A stretch of DNA of 64,000 nt from VXYL01 sp965199945 (GCA_965199945.1 OZ241354.1:186001-250000), one strand, 5' to 3'; positions 17,501 to 27,061 are shown, counted from the first letter of the stretch. Numbers and translations: made by a program. The notes: generated by a model not told the origin, from the sequence alone.

Positions 17501-19273
17501 TCAGAAAGCGATCGCGCTCCCAGCGTTGCGCGGGTCGGACGCGCCGATCAGTTCATCGCCGAGACGCATCACCGAGTTGGCGTCGCCGATGCCGAAGCCG
17601 ACCTCCGTCAACTCGACGTGGCCTCGTTCCTCGAGTGCCTCCAACGTCGGCGGGGGGAATGCCTGCGGCTCGTAGACGACGCGGTTCGGCAGCCACTGGT
17701 GGTGGAAGCGCGGCGCCGCGACGGCTTGGCCGAGTTCCATGCCGTGATCGAGCACGTTCACCAGAATCTGCAGCACCGTGGTGATGATGGTGCTGCCGCC
17801 GGGCGAACCTGTGACGATGAAAGGTTCCCCTTCGCGCAGCACGATGGTGGGCGTCATGGAACTCAGCATCCGCTTGCCGGGCGCGATGGCGTTCGCTTCG
17901 CCGCCGATCAGACCAAAGGCATTGGCGACATTGGGCTTGGCCGAGAAGTCGTCCATCTCGTTGTTCAGCAGGAACCCCGCGCCCGGCACGACGATCTTGG
18001 CGCCGTAGCCCAGGTTCAAGGTCGTGGTGTAGGCAACGGCGTTGCCGGCGGCGTCCAGCGCGGAAACGTGGGTGGTCTCCGGGCTCTCGGCCGGCCAAGG
18101 GGCGCCGGCGCCGATGTCCGCGGACTTGGACGCCTGCCGCGGGTCGAAGTCGGCGAGGCGCCCACGCGCATAGCGCTTGTCCACCAGCATGTCGGCCGGC
18201 ACGGCGTAGAAATCGGAGTCGCCGAGATGCGTGGCGCGGTCGGCGTAGGCGCGGCGTTCCGCCTCGATCATCAGATGCGCGGCAGGCGCGCTGCCGAATC
18301 CCAAGCCGGCCAAGTCGTAGGCTTCGAGCATGTTCAGCATCTGCACCAGCAGCAGACCGCCGGACGACGGCGGCGGCATGGAGACGATCTCGTGGCCGCG
18401 GTAGACGCCGCGCACCGGCTCGCGCCACACCGAGCGGTACGCTTCCAGGTCCTCGTAGCCGACCAGTCCGCCGCCGCGATCCATTTCGGCGACGATCTGC
18501 GATGCGGTAAGCCCGGCGTAGAAGCCCTTGCGTCCATGTTCCGCGATGCGCTCCAAGGTGCGGGCGAGTTCCGGCTGGCGGAAGGTGTCGCCGGCTTGGT
18601 AGGGCGAGCCGTCGGCCTTCGAGAACTTGGCGACGCTGGCCGGGTACGGCTCGAACGCCTTGCGCTGGCGCTCGAACTGGCCGGCGAGGTCCTTCGGCAG
18701 CGCGAAACCGTTCTCGGCCAGGGCGATGGCCGGCGCCACCACGTCGCGCCTGGACAGCGTGCCGTGGCGTTCGAGCACGGCGAGCAGGCCGTCCACCGTG
18801 CCAGGCACGCCGACGGCCAGATGCGAGGCCGTGGAAAGGCCCTCGATCACGTTGCCGTCTTCGTCCTGGTACATGTCGCGGTGCGCCTTGGCCGGCGCCT
18901 TCTCGCGGTGGTCGTTCGCGGTCACGCGCCCGTCGGCGAGCCGAATCACCATGAAGCCGCCGCCGCCGAGATTGCCCGCCGAGGGATGCGTCACGGCGAG
19001 CGCGAAGCCGGTTGCCACCGCGGCGTCCACCGCATTGCCGCCGCGTTGAAGGATGTCGATGCCCACTTGGGAGGCAAGCGGCGAGCGCGACGCCACGACG
19101 CCGCCCTTGCCGCGCGCGACGTGCGCGGGGTCGGCCGCGGCCTGCTCGGCGCTCGGCGCTTCTTCTGCCGCAACGCCAGCCGTCGCGAGCACAGCGGCGA
19201 GCGGAAGCGCCCAGAGCGCATTGGCGAGTCCTGCGAAGCGCGGCCTGCCGCGCGGCTTTCGTGTGCTATACAT
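17501..19273 (-). CDS. ggt: gamma-glutamyltransferase
   Basis: A periplasmic gamma-glutamyltransferase/glutathione hydrolase of 590 residues, made as a precursor that cuts itself into two subunits. A signal peptide (about residues 17-40, ending AAVLATAGVAA) is followed by the large-subunit motifs RGGNAVDAAVATGFAL and HPSAGNLGGGGFMV. The autoprocessing site and nucleophile are in PETTHVSALD, with Thr401 as the new N-terminus of the small subunit. GSPGGSTIITTVLQ forms the glycine-rich active-site loop. Start at ATG 19273 gives a normal export signal; a longer upstream frame has no leader character. It cleaves glutathione and related peptides to supply amino acids. Confidence 0.94.
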   Translation of the reverse strand: MYSTRKPRGRPRFAGLANALWALPLAAVLATAGVAAEEAPSAEQAAADPAHVARGKGGVVASRSPLASQVGIDILQRGGNAVDAAVATGFALAVTHPSAGNLGGGGFMVIRLADGRVTANDHREKAPAKAHRDMYQDEDGNVIEGLSTASHLAVGVPGTVDGLLAVLERHGTLSRRDVVAPAIALAENGFALPKDLAGQFERQRKAFEPYPASVAKFSKADGSPYQAGDTFRQPELARTLERIAEHGRKGFYAGLTASQIVAEMDRGGGLVGYEDLEAYRSVWREPVRGVYRGHEIVSMPPPSSGGLLLVQMLNMLEAYDLAGLGFGSAPAAHLMIEAERRAYADRATHLGDSDFYAVPADMLVDKRYARGRLADFDPRQASKSADIGAGAPWPAESPETTHVSALDAAGNAVAYTTTLNLGYGAKIVVPGAGFLLNNEMDDFSAKPNVANAFGLIGGEANAIAPGKRMLSSMTPTIVLREGEPFIVTGSPGGSTIITTVLQILVNVLDHGMELGQAVAAPRFHHQWLPNRVVYEPQAFPPPTLEALEERGHVELTEVGFGIGDANSVMRLGDELIGASDPRNAGSAIAF

Positions 19274-19398
19274 GGCCTGTCCGTGTCCCCTCGAAAGAAC
19301 GGAACAATATCGACTGTGTGGGCAGAGGTTCAATCGCCGCTTTCGGCAACGCCAAGCCGCGGCGGCGCGTCGCCACCGCTCAACAGCGCTAGGCATCA

Positions 19399-20589
19399 AT
19401 GACGAGAGCGCCCTCGGCGCGGCTTCTGCGCCAGCTCGCCCTGCGGCATCAGGGCCTCGCCGGCAAGCGCAAGGCCGGCGGCGGCTTGGCGGGGGCGCGG
19501 AAGGTGCTCGAGCAGATCGGCTACGTGCAGATCGACACCATCTCGGTCGTCGCCCGCGCGCACCACCACACGTTCTTCATCCGCGCATCCAACTACGACG
19601 AGGACATGCCGAACCGCCTGCTGCGCCAGGGCAAGGCGTTCGAGTACTGGTGCCATGCGGCGTCCTACATGCCGATGCGCGACTACCGCTTCGCCTTGCC
19701 GCTGATGCGCGCCGTGGGCCGCGGCGAGGTCTTCACCGGGCGGCAGCGGGACGAGAAGGCGCGCGCCTGGGTGCGCGACCGGATTCGCGCCGAAGGGCCG
19801 CTGTTCTCCAAGGACTTCGAGAATCCGCGCCGCACCCGCAAGGGCTGGTGGGACTGGAAGCCGGCGAAGCGCGCCCTCGAACAGCTGTTCATGGAAGGCG
19901 AGTTGACGAGCGTGGAGCGCCAGGGTTTCCAGAAGCGCTACGAACTCACCGAACGCTTCCTGCCGCCGGACGTGGACACCCGCGAACCGACCATCGACGA
20001 ACACGCGGACCACGTCATCGACCGCTCGCTGGCCGCGCACGGATTCGCCACCGAGCAGACGTGCTGCTACTTCCGCCGCGACGCCAGAGTGCGCACACGC
20101 GTTCGCAAACGCCTTCGGGAGCGCACCGCGGCCGGCGACCTTGCGGCGCGCACGACGAACGACGGCGAGGTGATCTACGCCTTTCCCGGCGCGTTCGACA
20201 GCGCGGCCCGCAAAGCGCCCGACGTCGCGCGCATCCTGTCGCCCTTCGACAACGTGGTCATCCAGCGCGAGCGGGCCGCGGCGGTCTTCGACTTCGACTA
20301 CACCATCGAGTGCTACGTGCCGGAGGCGAAGCGCCGGTTCGGCTACTTCGCGCTGCCGATTCTGTTCCGCGACGGCTTCGTCGGGCGCATGGACTGCAAG
20401 GCGCATCGCGCCGAACGCCGCTTCGAGATCAAGGCGCTGCATCTGGAAAGCGACGTGGAGGAGGCGTTCCTGCCAGCGTTCGCCAGCGCCGTGCGCGACT
20501 ACGCGGGGTTCACGGGCTGCGACGAGGTCGATGTGCGGCAAGTCCGGCCAGCCAAGCACAAGAGCGCGATCAAGCGGGCGTTCGCGTAG
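19399..20589 (+). CDS. winged-helix DNA-binding / DNA glycosylase-like protein (HTH_42, YcaQ family)
   Basis: A 396-residue protein of the HTH_42/AlkX (YcaQ) family. Members unhook interstrand crosslinks or excise bulky alkylated bases. The family's catalytic Gln-x-Asp is seen in YVQIDTISVVARAHHH (QID about residues 44-46), directly followed by the conserved basic HHH-like tail. The middle YWCHAASYMPMRDYRF and the C-terminal PFDNVVIQRERAAAVFDFDY with FGYFALPILF also match. It starts 125 bases upstream of and divergent from ggt. The specific lesion repaired cannot be inferred. Confidence 0.87.
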   Translation: MTRAPSARLLRQLALRHQGLAGKRKAGGGLAGARKVLEQIGYVQIDTISVVARAHHHTFFIRASNYDEDMPNRLLRQGKAFEYWCHAASYMPMRDYRFALPLMRAVGRGEVFTGRQRDEKARAWVRDRIRAEGPLFSKDFENPRRTRKGWWDWKPAKRALEQLFMEGELTSVERQGFQKRYELTERFLPPDVDTREPTIDEHADHVIDRSLAAHGFATEQTCCYFRRDARVRTRVRKRLRERTAAGDLAARTTNDGEVIYAFPGAFDSAARKAPDVARILSPFDNVVIQRERAAAVFDFDYTIECYVPEAKRRFGYFALPILFRDGFVGRMDCKAHRAERRFEIKALHLESDVEEAFLPAFASAVRDYAGFTGCDEVDVRQVRPAKHKSAIKRAFA

Positions 20590-20687
20590 CGACGAGATCG
20601 GCGCTTCGGCTGTTGCCGCGCCGTTCATGCGCCGTTCAGCTTGCGGTCGTAGACTGCGGGCAATTGGTCAATGCAAGCGAGGTACAC

Positions 20688-22334
20688 ATGGAACGCGCAA
20701 TCGCTGTACTCGCCGCCATTCCCTTGGCTGCCTGCGTCAGCTTGGACGTCGACGACGAGGTAGGCCTGTCCGAAGCCCAGGACTACCGCGTCAGCGTGGA
20801 GATCCCGCTGCGCGAAGCCGATGCCGGCGACGCGGCCGATCCTGCCGCCGACGGCGGGCAAGGGCGCATTCTCAAGATCGACGAACTGCTGAACGCCCGC
20901 ACGGATTTCGACGCCGGGGACTTTCAGCTCGACGAAGTGGTGCTGGTCGCCCGCGCCGGCGAAGGCGCGGAGGGCCAGGCCGAGCTGCTCGTGCTGGAGT
21001 GGCGCTCCGGCGAACACGCCGTTCCCGAAGGCGGCGAAGAGGACTGGTTCGAGGTGCGGATTCCCGGCCCGCAGGAAGACCTCGGCGGTGCCTGGCTGCT
21101 CTATCTGGGCGGCGCCGTGACGGTCGATCTGCTCGTTGCCGTGCTAGAACCGAAGCCGCGGGTGGTCGAGCAGGCCGCCGCCGCGTACACCGTGTACCGC
21201 ACGCGCACGGTCTACCGCGAGCGCGCCGCCTGGCCGCACAGACACGGCGTGCTGTGGCTCTACGACCCGGCGCGCTACTACGTCTACCACGACTACGGCA
21301 TTTGGCCCTACCGCTACTTCATCGGCCCGTGGGACTTCCGCTACTACGACTTGGCCTACCGCCCGCATCGCCACCATTACGGGCCGATCCATCGCCCATA
21401 TCGGGGACGAGCGGCAGATCGCGGGCGCTCGGGCCAGCGCGCAGCGGCAGCCGAGCTGCGGCGGATCAGCCCGCAACTGGTGAATCTGCGCCGCAACCAC
21501 CCGCGACTGCGTCATTTCCGCGAACGCGGGAGCCGCGAGCGCGGGATTCGCGAGCGCGGGAGCCGCGAGCGTGGAAGAACGGATGCCGAGCAGCGCCCGC
21601 TTGCGACGCGCGAACCGCAGCGCTTGCGGCGCGCGGAAGCGGACGTCGCCGCGCCGGCCCGCGTGCAACGCTCGCCGCGGACCTTCAATCGAGATGCCGC
21701 TCGCGCTTCGGAACGTCGCCGCACCGCGCCGGTGGCCGAGTCGCGCCGCAGTGCGCCGCTGCGCCGGGACGCGGCCGAGCAGCGGCCTGCCAGCGCAACG
21801 CCGCGTCCCGTGAGCAGGCCGCGCAACCCCCGTTTCGAGCGCCGCGAGGCCATCGACACGAGGAGATCCCTGTCCCGACCGGCGGCGGAGACGCGACGCT
21901 CGCCAAGGGTCCAGCGTCCTGCCGAGCGTCCGGCGCGACACTCCGCGCGCATTCGCCGCGACGTTGCGCCGCCGCGAACGCAGCAACGTTCGCCCCGTGC
22001 CAGCACCGCCCCAAGCGCCACCAGCAGCGCACCGGCTCGGAATACGCGCGTCAGCGCGTCGGAAGTGCGCCGGCGAGTGCAGCAGGAAGCGCCCATGCCG
22101 CGTCGCTCCTTCGAGCGTCCGACCAGCCGCGAGCACACTGTGCGCCGGGCCAGCGAGCCACGGCGCGTAGAGCGAACCCAGCCACGTCGCGCCGAGCGCC
22201 CCGCAGTGCGACGGGATTCCGCGCCAGCGCGCGTCGAGAGGCGCGAAGCGCAAGCGCCCAGAGCCAGCACGCGCCGCCCGCCGCCGGAGCCCCGGGGCGC
22301 AGAGACCCGCGGGCGCACCTTCGAGCGCCGCTGA
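20688..22334 (+). CDS. lipoprotein with a long Arg-rich repetitive tail
   Basis: A 548-residue protein of unknown function. The signal peptide ends in a lipobox LAACVS, so Cys16 should be lipid-modified. Residues 17-165 look globular with acidic beta-rich segments (FQLDEVVLVARAGEGAEGQA). About residues 180-240 are rich in Tyr, His, Arg and Trp (YYVYHDYGIWPYRYFIGPW). The last 300 residues are very rich in Arg, Ala, Ser, Pro and Glu with no predicted fold, including four tandem RERGx units. An envelope role, perhaps binding nucleic acid or anionic polymer, would be guesswork. The tail has few Lys, and codon bias keeps the frame free of stops, so I cannot fully exclude that the true end is earlier. 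Confidence 0.72.
   Translation: MERAIAVLAAIPLAACVSLDVDDEVGLSEAQDYRVSVEIPLREADAGDAADPAADGGQGRILKIDELLNARTDFDAGDFQLDEVVLVARAGEGAEGQAELLVLEWRSGEHAVPEGGEEDWFEVRIPGPQEDLGGAWLLYLGGAVTVDLLVAVLEPKPRVVEQAAAAYTVYRTRTVYRERAAWPHRHGVLWLYDPARYYVYHDYGIWPYRYFIGPWDFRYYDLAYRPHRHHYGPIHRPYRGRAADRGRSGQRAAAAELRRISPQLVNLRRNHPRLRHFRERGSRERGIRERGSRERGRTDAEQRPLATREPQRLRRAEADVAAPARVQRSPRTFNRDAARASERRRTAPVAESRRSAPLRRDAAEQRPASATPRPVSRPRNPRFERREAIDTRRSLSRPAAETRRSPRVQRPAERPARHSARIRRDVAPPRTQQRSPRASTAPSATSSAPARNTRVSASEVRRRVQQEAPMPRRSFERPTSREHTVRRASEPRRVERTQPRRAERPAVRRDSAPARVERREAQAPRASTRRPPPEPRGAETRGRTFERR
21519..21578 (+). repeat. four 15-bp tandem repeats with REP-like palindrome
   Basis: Four consecutive in-frame copies of a 15-base unit (CGCGAACGCGGGAGC and close variants CGCGAGCGCGGGATT, CGCGAGCGCGGGAGC, CGCGAGCGTGGAAGA) encode RERGS, RERGI, RERGS, RERGR. 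The first unit is preceded by GTCATTTC, giving GTCATTTCCGCGAACGCGGG. That string resembles the common interspersed palindrome GTCATTCCCGCGnnAGCGGG of proteobacterial genomes. It appears to have been captured inside the lipoprotein gene and expanded. Confidence 0.7.
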
Positions 22335-22469
22335 CGGCCGATTGGCGCCGATGCGGGCAAGCACCGCATCGGCGCCGGGAGCACGGTCGCGGCAGCGCCG
22401 CTTCGACTACACTTGAGCCGCTTCCCAAACAAAGCGCGGCAGCGCAATTGCCGTGCGCGAGGACGCAAC

Positions 22470-24695
22470 GTGATCGACGCAAGGCAACGCCAGGGCGGGT
22501 TTCGGCAACGCGGCGGGGCGCTCGCCAAGGCCTTGGCGGCGGTGGCCGTCGTGGTGCTTCTGCTGGTCGTGTTCTACTTCGTTCGCTGGCCGGGCGAAGA
22601 GGCGAAGCAGGTCGTGCTCCCAGGCGGGCCGGGGTGGGTGGACGAAGTCCGCGTCGCCCGCGCCGCGCAGGACGAGCCCGGCAGCTGGCTTGCCCACGGC
22701 CAGACATACGAGGAGCTGCGCTTTCCGAGCTTGACCGCGATCAACCGCGACACCGTGGCGAACTTGGGCGTGGCATGGTTCAAGAATCTGAACAACCGCC
22801 ATCGGGCGCAGAGCACGCCGCTGGTGATCGACGGCTTCATGTACTTCACCGATGCGTGGAGCGTCGCCTACGCCGTGGACGCCGCCACCGGCGAAGAAAG
22901 ATGGCGCTACGATCCCCAGACCGACCGCCGCTCCATGCGCTACGCCTGCTGCGGCGGCGCCATCAACCGCGGCATGGCGGCGTACCAGGGCCTGCTCTAC
23001 TTCGCCACCTTCGACGCACGGCTGCTGGCGCTGGACATGATCAGCGGCGAGCTGGCCTGGGAAGTGGACACCAGCGTGCAGCCGACCAACAATCCCTACA
23101 CGATCACCGGCGCGCCGCGCGCCGTCGCCGGCAAGGTGTTCATCGGCCAGAGCAGTTCCGAGTTCGGGCTGCGCGGCTATCTCTCCGCCTACGACGCCAA
23201 GAGCGGCGAACTGGCGTGGCGCTTCTTCATGGTGCCGGGCGATCCGTCCAAGCCGTTCGAGCACCCGGAGCTGGAAGACGCGGCGAAGACCTGGAGCGGC
23301 GAGTGGTGGAAGCTCGGCGGCGGCGGGACGCCGTGGAACGCCATCGTCTACGACCAGGCGTTCGACCAGCTCCTCGTCGGCACCGGCAACGGCGCGCCTT
23401 GGCCACGGGCGATTCGCTCTCCGGGCGGTGGCGACAACCACTTCCTGGGCGGCATCCTCTCCCTCGATCCCCACAGCGGGCGCATGAAGTGGTTCCATCA
23501 GATGACGCCGGCCGACAACTGGGACTTCAACGCCGCCCAGGACATCGCCCTGCTCGACGTGACGCTGGACGGCGTGACCCACGAAGTGCTCTTCCAAGCG
23601 CCGAAGAACGGCTTCTTCTACGTGCTGGGCCGGCAGGACGGCAAGCTGCTGCGCGCGGCGCCCTACGCCAGCTTGAACTGGGCGACCCACATCGACATGG
23701 AGACTGCGCGGCCGGTGGAGAATCCGGCGACCAACTACGAGGAGACGCCGGCGTGGATTCTTCCCGGCAACTCCGGCGGCCACAGCTGGCAGCCGATGTC
23801 GGTGGATCCCGCGCGCGGCGTTGCGTATCTCGCCGTGCAGGACATCTCCCTGCTCTACTCGCTGCCCGAGGAGTTCAAGCGAACCGGCGAGTTCGAGATC
23901 AGCAAGACCAGCATCAGCCTCGGCGTCGAGCTGTCGGCGCGGCGCTACGCGGAACTCGTGGCCGCGGCGCCGCCGCAGCCGGAATCCAAGGGCTACCTCA
24001 AGGCATTCGATCCCGTGGCCGGCAAAGTGCTGTGGGCGGTGGAACGCGCCACGCCGTACAACGGCGGCGTGCTGGCGACCGCCGGCGGCGTCGTCTTCCA
24101 GGGCGACGGCAATGGCCAGTTCGCCGCCTACGACACCCGCGACGGAACCCTGCTGTGGGAATACGACGTGTACGGCGCCGCTGGCGCCCCGATCACCTAC
24201 GAGATCGCCGGCGAGCAGTATCTCGCCGTGCAGGTCGGCGGCGGCGCAAGGTCGCGCTACAACGACGGGCGCATGCTGGCCTTCAAGCTGGGTGCCACGG
24301 GCAGCATTCCCGAGCCGGCGGCGCCCGAGGTGGACATCCCGCAGCTGCCGCCGCTGACCGCCAGCGAAGAGCAGATCGGTCAAGGCGCCGAGCTCTACTA
24401 CGAACACTGCGTGTGGTGCCACGGCATGGGGCCGGTGGGCATGGTGAACGCCGACCTGCGCTTGATGACCGCCGAGACGCACGAACGCTTCGCCGCCATC
24501 GTGCGCGGCGGCATGCTGCTCGACAAGGGCATGGATTCCTTCGCGGACGTGCTCGACGCCGAGCAGGCGGAACTCGTCCATCAATTCGTGATCTCGAGGG
24601 CGATGGAGGCGCGCCGGGAGATCGAGGCGCGGCCCGACGGGGCCGATTCCGACGCCAGCCCGGAGCGGGGCGAAGAGGCAACTCCCAGCGGATAG
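22470..24695 (+). CDS. PQQ-dependent dehydrogenase with C-terminal cytochrome c domain (quinohemoprotein)
   Basis: A membrane-anchored periplasmic quinohemoprotein of 741 residues. An N-terminal helix (about residues 17-39) anchors it. The eight-bladed propeller has typical W-motifs (DAATGEERWRYD, LDMISGELAWEVD, WVERATPYNGG-like). Adjacent Cys160-Cys161, the vicinal disulfide of PQQ alcohol dehydrogenases, are present. A class I cytochrome c domain follows with CVWCH (Cys647, Cys650, His651) and a distal Met in GGMLLDKGM. Electrons should pass from PQQ to haem to the respiratory chain. GTG 22470 was chosen for the GAGGA six bases upstream. The usual Ca or lanthanide ligand set was not resolved, so the alcohol substrate is open. 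No pqq synthesis genes are nearby. Confidence 0.9.
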   Translation: MIDARQRQGGFRQRGGALAKALAAVAVVVLLLVVFYFVRWPGEEAKQVVLPGGPGWVDEVRVARAAQDEPGSWLAHGQTYEELRFPSLTAINRDTVANLGVAWFKNLNNRHRAQSTPLVIDGFMYFTDAWSVAYAVDAATGEERWRYDPQTDRRSMRYACCGGAINRGMAAYQGLLYFATFDARLLALDMISGELAWEVDTSVQPTNNPYTITGAPRAVAGKVFIGQSSSEFGLRGYLSAYDAKSGELAWRFFMVPGDPSKPFEHPELEDAAKTWSGEWWKLGGGGTPWNAIVYDQAFDQLLVGTGNGAPWPRAIRSPGGGDNHFLGGILSLDPHSGRMKWFHQMTPADNWDFNAAQDIALLDVTLDGVTHEVLFQAPKNGFFYVLGRQDGKLLRAAPYASLNWATHIDMETARPVENPATNYEETPAWILPGNSGGHSWQPMSVDPARGVAYLAVQDISLLYSLPEEFKRTGEFEISKTSISLGVELSARRYAELVAAAPPQPESKGYLKAFDPVAGKVLWAVERATPYNGGVLATAGGVVFQGDGNGQFAAYDTRDGTLLWEYDVYGAAGAPITYEIAGEQYLAVQVGGGARSRYNDGRMLAFKLGATGSIPEPAAPEVDIPQLPPLTASEEQIGQGAELYYEHCVWCHGMGPVGMVNADLRLMTAETHERFAAIVRGGMLLDKGMDSFADVLDAEQAELVHQFVISRAMEARREIEARPDGADSDASPERGEEATPSG

Positions 24696-24733
24696 GGCGC
24701 TTCAAGCGCCGCTTACGGACGCGAGCAGCCGCC

Positions 24734-25609
24734 TCAGTACGCAAGCAGCCAGGCCCCCAGCATCCAAGCCGCGGCGACGGCGCCGAAGAACCGCTGCGCT
24801 TGCGGTCCGGCGAGGTGCAGGCGCGCATAGGCGACCCACAGTCCGAGCAGAAGGCCACAGGCGAGCCCGGCCGCGTGGGCGACCACGTCGGTGTTGTCGT
24901 CGCCGATGCCGAGATACGCGAAGAGCGCGACGGCGGCGAAGATCGGCGCGGCGCCGCGCTGCCAGGGACGCGCGCGAAAGTAGCCGCTGCGCCACATGAA
25001 GGCGGCGTAGATTCCCGTGGCCGCGAAGGTGGCCGTGGATGCGCCGATGGAACTGAAATAGTCGGCGCGCAGCAGCGCATTGAGGGCATTGCCAAAGGTT
25101 CCGCCCACAACGATGCACAGCCACGCCAGGCCACTGCCCAGATAGCGGCCGGCGAGCAACCCGAACAGGCCGCCGAAGATGGAGTTGGCGACGATGTGGC
25201 CCAGGTCGGCGTGCAGCGTCAGCGCCGTGGCGAGACGCCAGAACTCGCCATCGGCGACCGCGCCGACCTGCATGCGGCCAAGCCGCCGCCAATCCCAGCC
25301 GAAGGCCGAAGTCCGCTCAAAGGCGAGCACCAGCCAGATGGCGCCCAAGTAGGCGCACACGCCCCACCAGCCGCTGTCGATCCGCGCCGGCGCGCGGGGC
25401 AGCGGCGCGACGGCGTTCTCGCGTTCGTAGCTGGCCAGTTCCCGGCTGGCGGCAGCTGCATCCTCTTCCGCCACCAGCAGCCGAAAGATGCCCTGGCGCC
25501 AATCGATGCGGCTGTCGATGCCCCGCGCCGCGAGGACCAGCTCCAACACGCGCAGATCGCGGCGTTCCCTGCCCTCGCGCAGTGCCAGCCACGCTTCGTC
25601 GTCCTGCAT
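24734..25609 (-). CDS. rhomboid family intramembrane serine protease
   Basis: A 291-residue rhomboid protease with an N-terminal soluble domain of about 80 residues and six or seven membrane helices. The catalytic Ser191 lies in SIGAST and the catalytic His245 in DVVAHAAGLACG. His138 and Asn142 in the HADLGHIVANSIFGG helix form the oxyanion region. The Ser motif reads GAST rather than the more usual GxSG, which is tolerated in some members. It cleaves membrane proteins within the bilayer; the substrate is unknown. The ATG at 25609 starts the soluble domain. Confidence 0.9.
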   Translation of the reverse strand: MQDDEAWLALREGRERRDLRVLELVLAARGIDSRIDWRQGIFRLLVAEEDAAAASRELASYERENAVAPLPRAPARIDSGWWGVCAYLGAIWLVLAFERTSAFGWDWRRLGRMQVGAVADGEFWRLATALTLHADLGHIVANSIFGGLFGLLAGRYLGSGLAWLCIVVGGTFGNALNALLRADYFSSIGASTATFAATGIYAAFMWRSGYFRARPWQRGAAPIFAAVALFAYLGIGDDNTDVVAHAAGLACGLLLGLWVAYARLHLAGPQAQRFFGAVAAAWMLGAWLLAY

Positions 25610-25756
25610 GGCGAAACATGGTCGCACAGGCCGAGGACGCTGCAAGGGGCAGCCGCGACCGTTGCTAGTCGCTCTCCGCTCTCGGCCCTTGAGCGCGGGT
25701 TGTCGGCGGCGGAGACCGACTCGCGCCGCCGGCTGCTCCGAGCAGGTCGGAAGCAA

Positions 25757-25782
25757 TGAACCAGTTGAACCAGTGAACCAGT
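25757..25782 (+). repeat. three direct TGAACCAGT repeats in intergenic DNA
   Basis: Three head-to-tail copies of TGAACCAGT start at 25757, 25766 and 25774, the last two sharing one T. They lie in the 250-base gap between the divergent rhomboid and acyl-CoA dehydrogenase genes, the only long gap nearby. They could be an operator for one of these genes, or chance slippage. The rest of this gap shows no other structure. Confidence 0.5.
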
Positions 25783-25861
25783 ACAGACATTGGCGAAGCG
25801 CAGCGAATGATGATATGAAGAGAGCCGAGTGCGGGCGTCTGCGCGGGGCTGCGGGGGAGAA

Positions 25862-27061
25862 GTGCCAGAGGGCAATCACTACGGATTCGCATTGCCGGAC
25901 GAAGTGGTGCTGCTGCGCGACCAGATCCGCCGCTTCATGCGCGAGGAAGTGAAGCCGATCGAAGACGGCTTGCCGCACGACGCGCTCGGCTGTGCCCCGG
26001 CGGATCGCGCCAAGCTCCGCGCCAAGGCCGAGGCGCTCGGCCTCACCAAGCTCAACGTGCCGGAGGAATACGGCGGCAATCCGGTGAGTTCGCTGGCGCG
26101 GGTGGTCATCGCGGAGGAGTCCGCAAAGTGCCGCCTGGGCGGCTACGCGCCGGCGCTCGGCGCCTTCGGCGGCGGGCCGCCGAACATCATCTGGGGCGGG
26201 ACGCGCCAGCAGATCGAGAACTACGGCGTTCCCTGCGTGGAAGGGCGCAAGCGCGCCTTCGTCGCCATCACCGAACCCACCGGCGGTTCCGACCCCCGCA
26301 ACAACATCCAGACGCGGGCTACTCGGCGCGGCGACACGTGGATTCTGAACGGCCGCAAGATGTGGATCACTGGGGCCCTCGGCGCCGACTACGGCGTGAT
26401 CTTCGCCCGCACCAAGGCCGGCACGGAGAACGCGCCGCCGGAAATTACCGCGTTCATCGTCGAGCCCACCTTCCCCGGCATCTCCTTCAACGAAATCAAG
26501 GTCATTCGCGCCCTGTCGCCCTACGAGATCGTGCTCGACAACTGCGAGGTGCCGGCCGAGAACGTGCTCGGCGCCGTCGGGCGCGGCTTCGGCGTGGCGC
26601 AAAACTGGCTGGTGGACGCGCGCATTCCCTATGCCGCCGGCTGCATCGGCATCGCCCAGGAAGCCCTGGACATGGCTTGCGGCTGGGTCAAGCAGCGCCC
26701 GGCGAGGGACGGCATGCTCGCCGACAAGCAGGCCATCCAGTGGATGATCGCGGATTCCGAGGTCGAGCTGCGGGCGGCGCGAATGCTCGTCTACGACGCC
26801 GCCTCGAAGGTGGACGCCGGGCTGCCCGGCAAGGTCGATGCGTCCATCTGCAAGCTCTACGGAACGGAAGCCGCCGGCCGCGTGGTGGATCGCGCCATGC
26901 AGATGTTCGGCGGCATGGGCATGGCGAAGGAAATGCCCTTGGAGCGCTGGTACCGGGAGCTGCGCGTGAAGCGCATCGGCGAAGGGCCGTCCGAGGTCCA
27001 CCGCATGGTCATCGCCAGGGACAAGCTCCGCAACACCGATGGCGGCGTGTATTTCGGCTGA
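25862..27061 (+). CDS. acyl-CoA dehydrogenase
   Basis: An FAD-dependent acyl-CoA dehydrogenase of 399 residues. It carries FVAITEPTGGSDPRNNIQTR and WILNGRKMWITGALGADYGV for FAD and substrate binding. MFGGMGMAKEMPLERWYREL and KRIGEGPSEVHRMVIARD form the C-terminal helical domain. It is a different subgroup from the acyl-CoA dehydrogenase at 15-16 kb. GTG 25862 lies just after GGGGGAGAA; an alternative GTG at 25829 would add 11 residues. The downstream SDR gene, 39 bases away with its own AAGGAGA, is probably co-transcribed, giving a short fatty-acid or isoprenoid-acid oxidation unit. Confidence 0.9.
   Translation: MPEGNHYGFALPDEVVLLRDQIRRFMREEVKPIEDGLPHDALGCAPADRAKLRAKAEALGLTKLNVPEEYGGNPVSSLARVVIAEESAKCRLGGYAPALGAFGGGPPNIIWGGTRQQIENYGVPCVEGRKRAFVAITEPTGGSDPRNNIQTRATRRGDTWILNGRKMWITGALGADYGVIFARTKAGTENAPPEITAFIVEPTFPGISFNEIKVIRALSPYEIVLDNCEVPAENVLGAVGRGFGVAQNWLVDARIPYAAGCIGIAQEALDMACGWVKQRPARDGMLADKQAIQWMIADSEVELRAARMLVYDAASKVDAGLPGKVDASICKLYGTEAAGRVVDRAMQMFGGMGMAKEMPLERWYRELRVKRIGEGPSEVHRMVIARDKLRNTDGGVYFG

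Noticed and set aside
21519..21578. Possible CRISPR-like array
   Set aside because: Units are 15 bases, contiguous with no spacers, and in frame within a coding region.
20531..25759. Open frame of 1742 codons across the lipoprotein and PQQ dehydrogenase genes
   Set aside because: It is an out-of-frame shadow, very Arg-rich, crossing the true gene boundaries.
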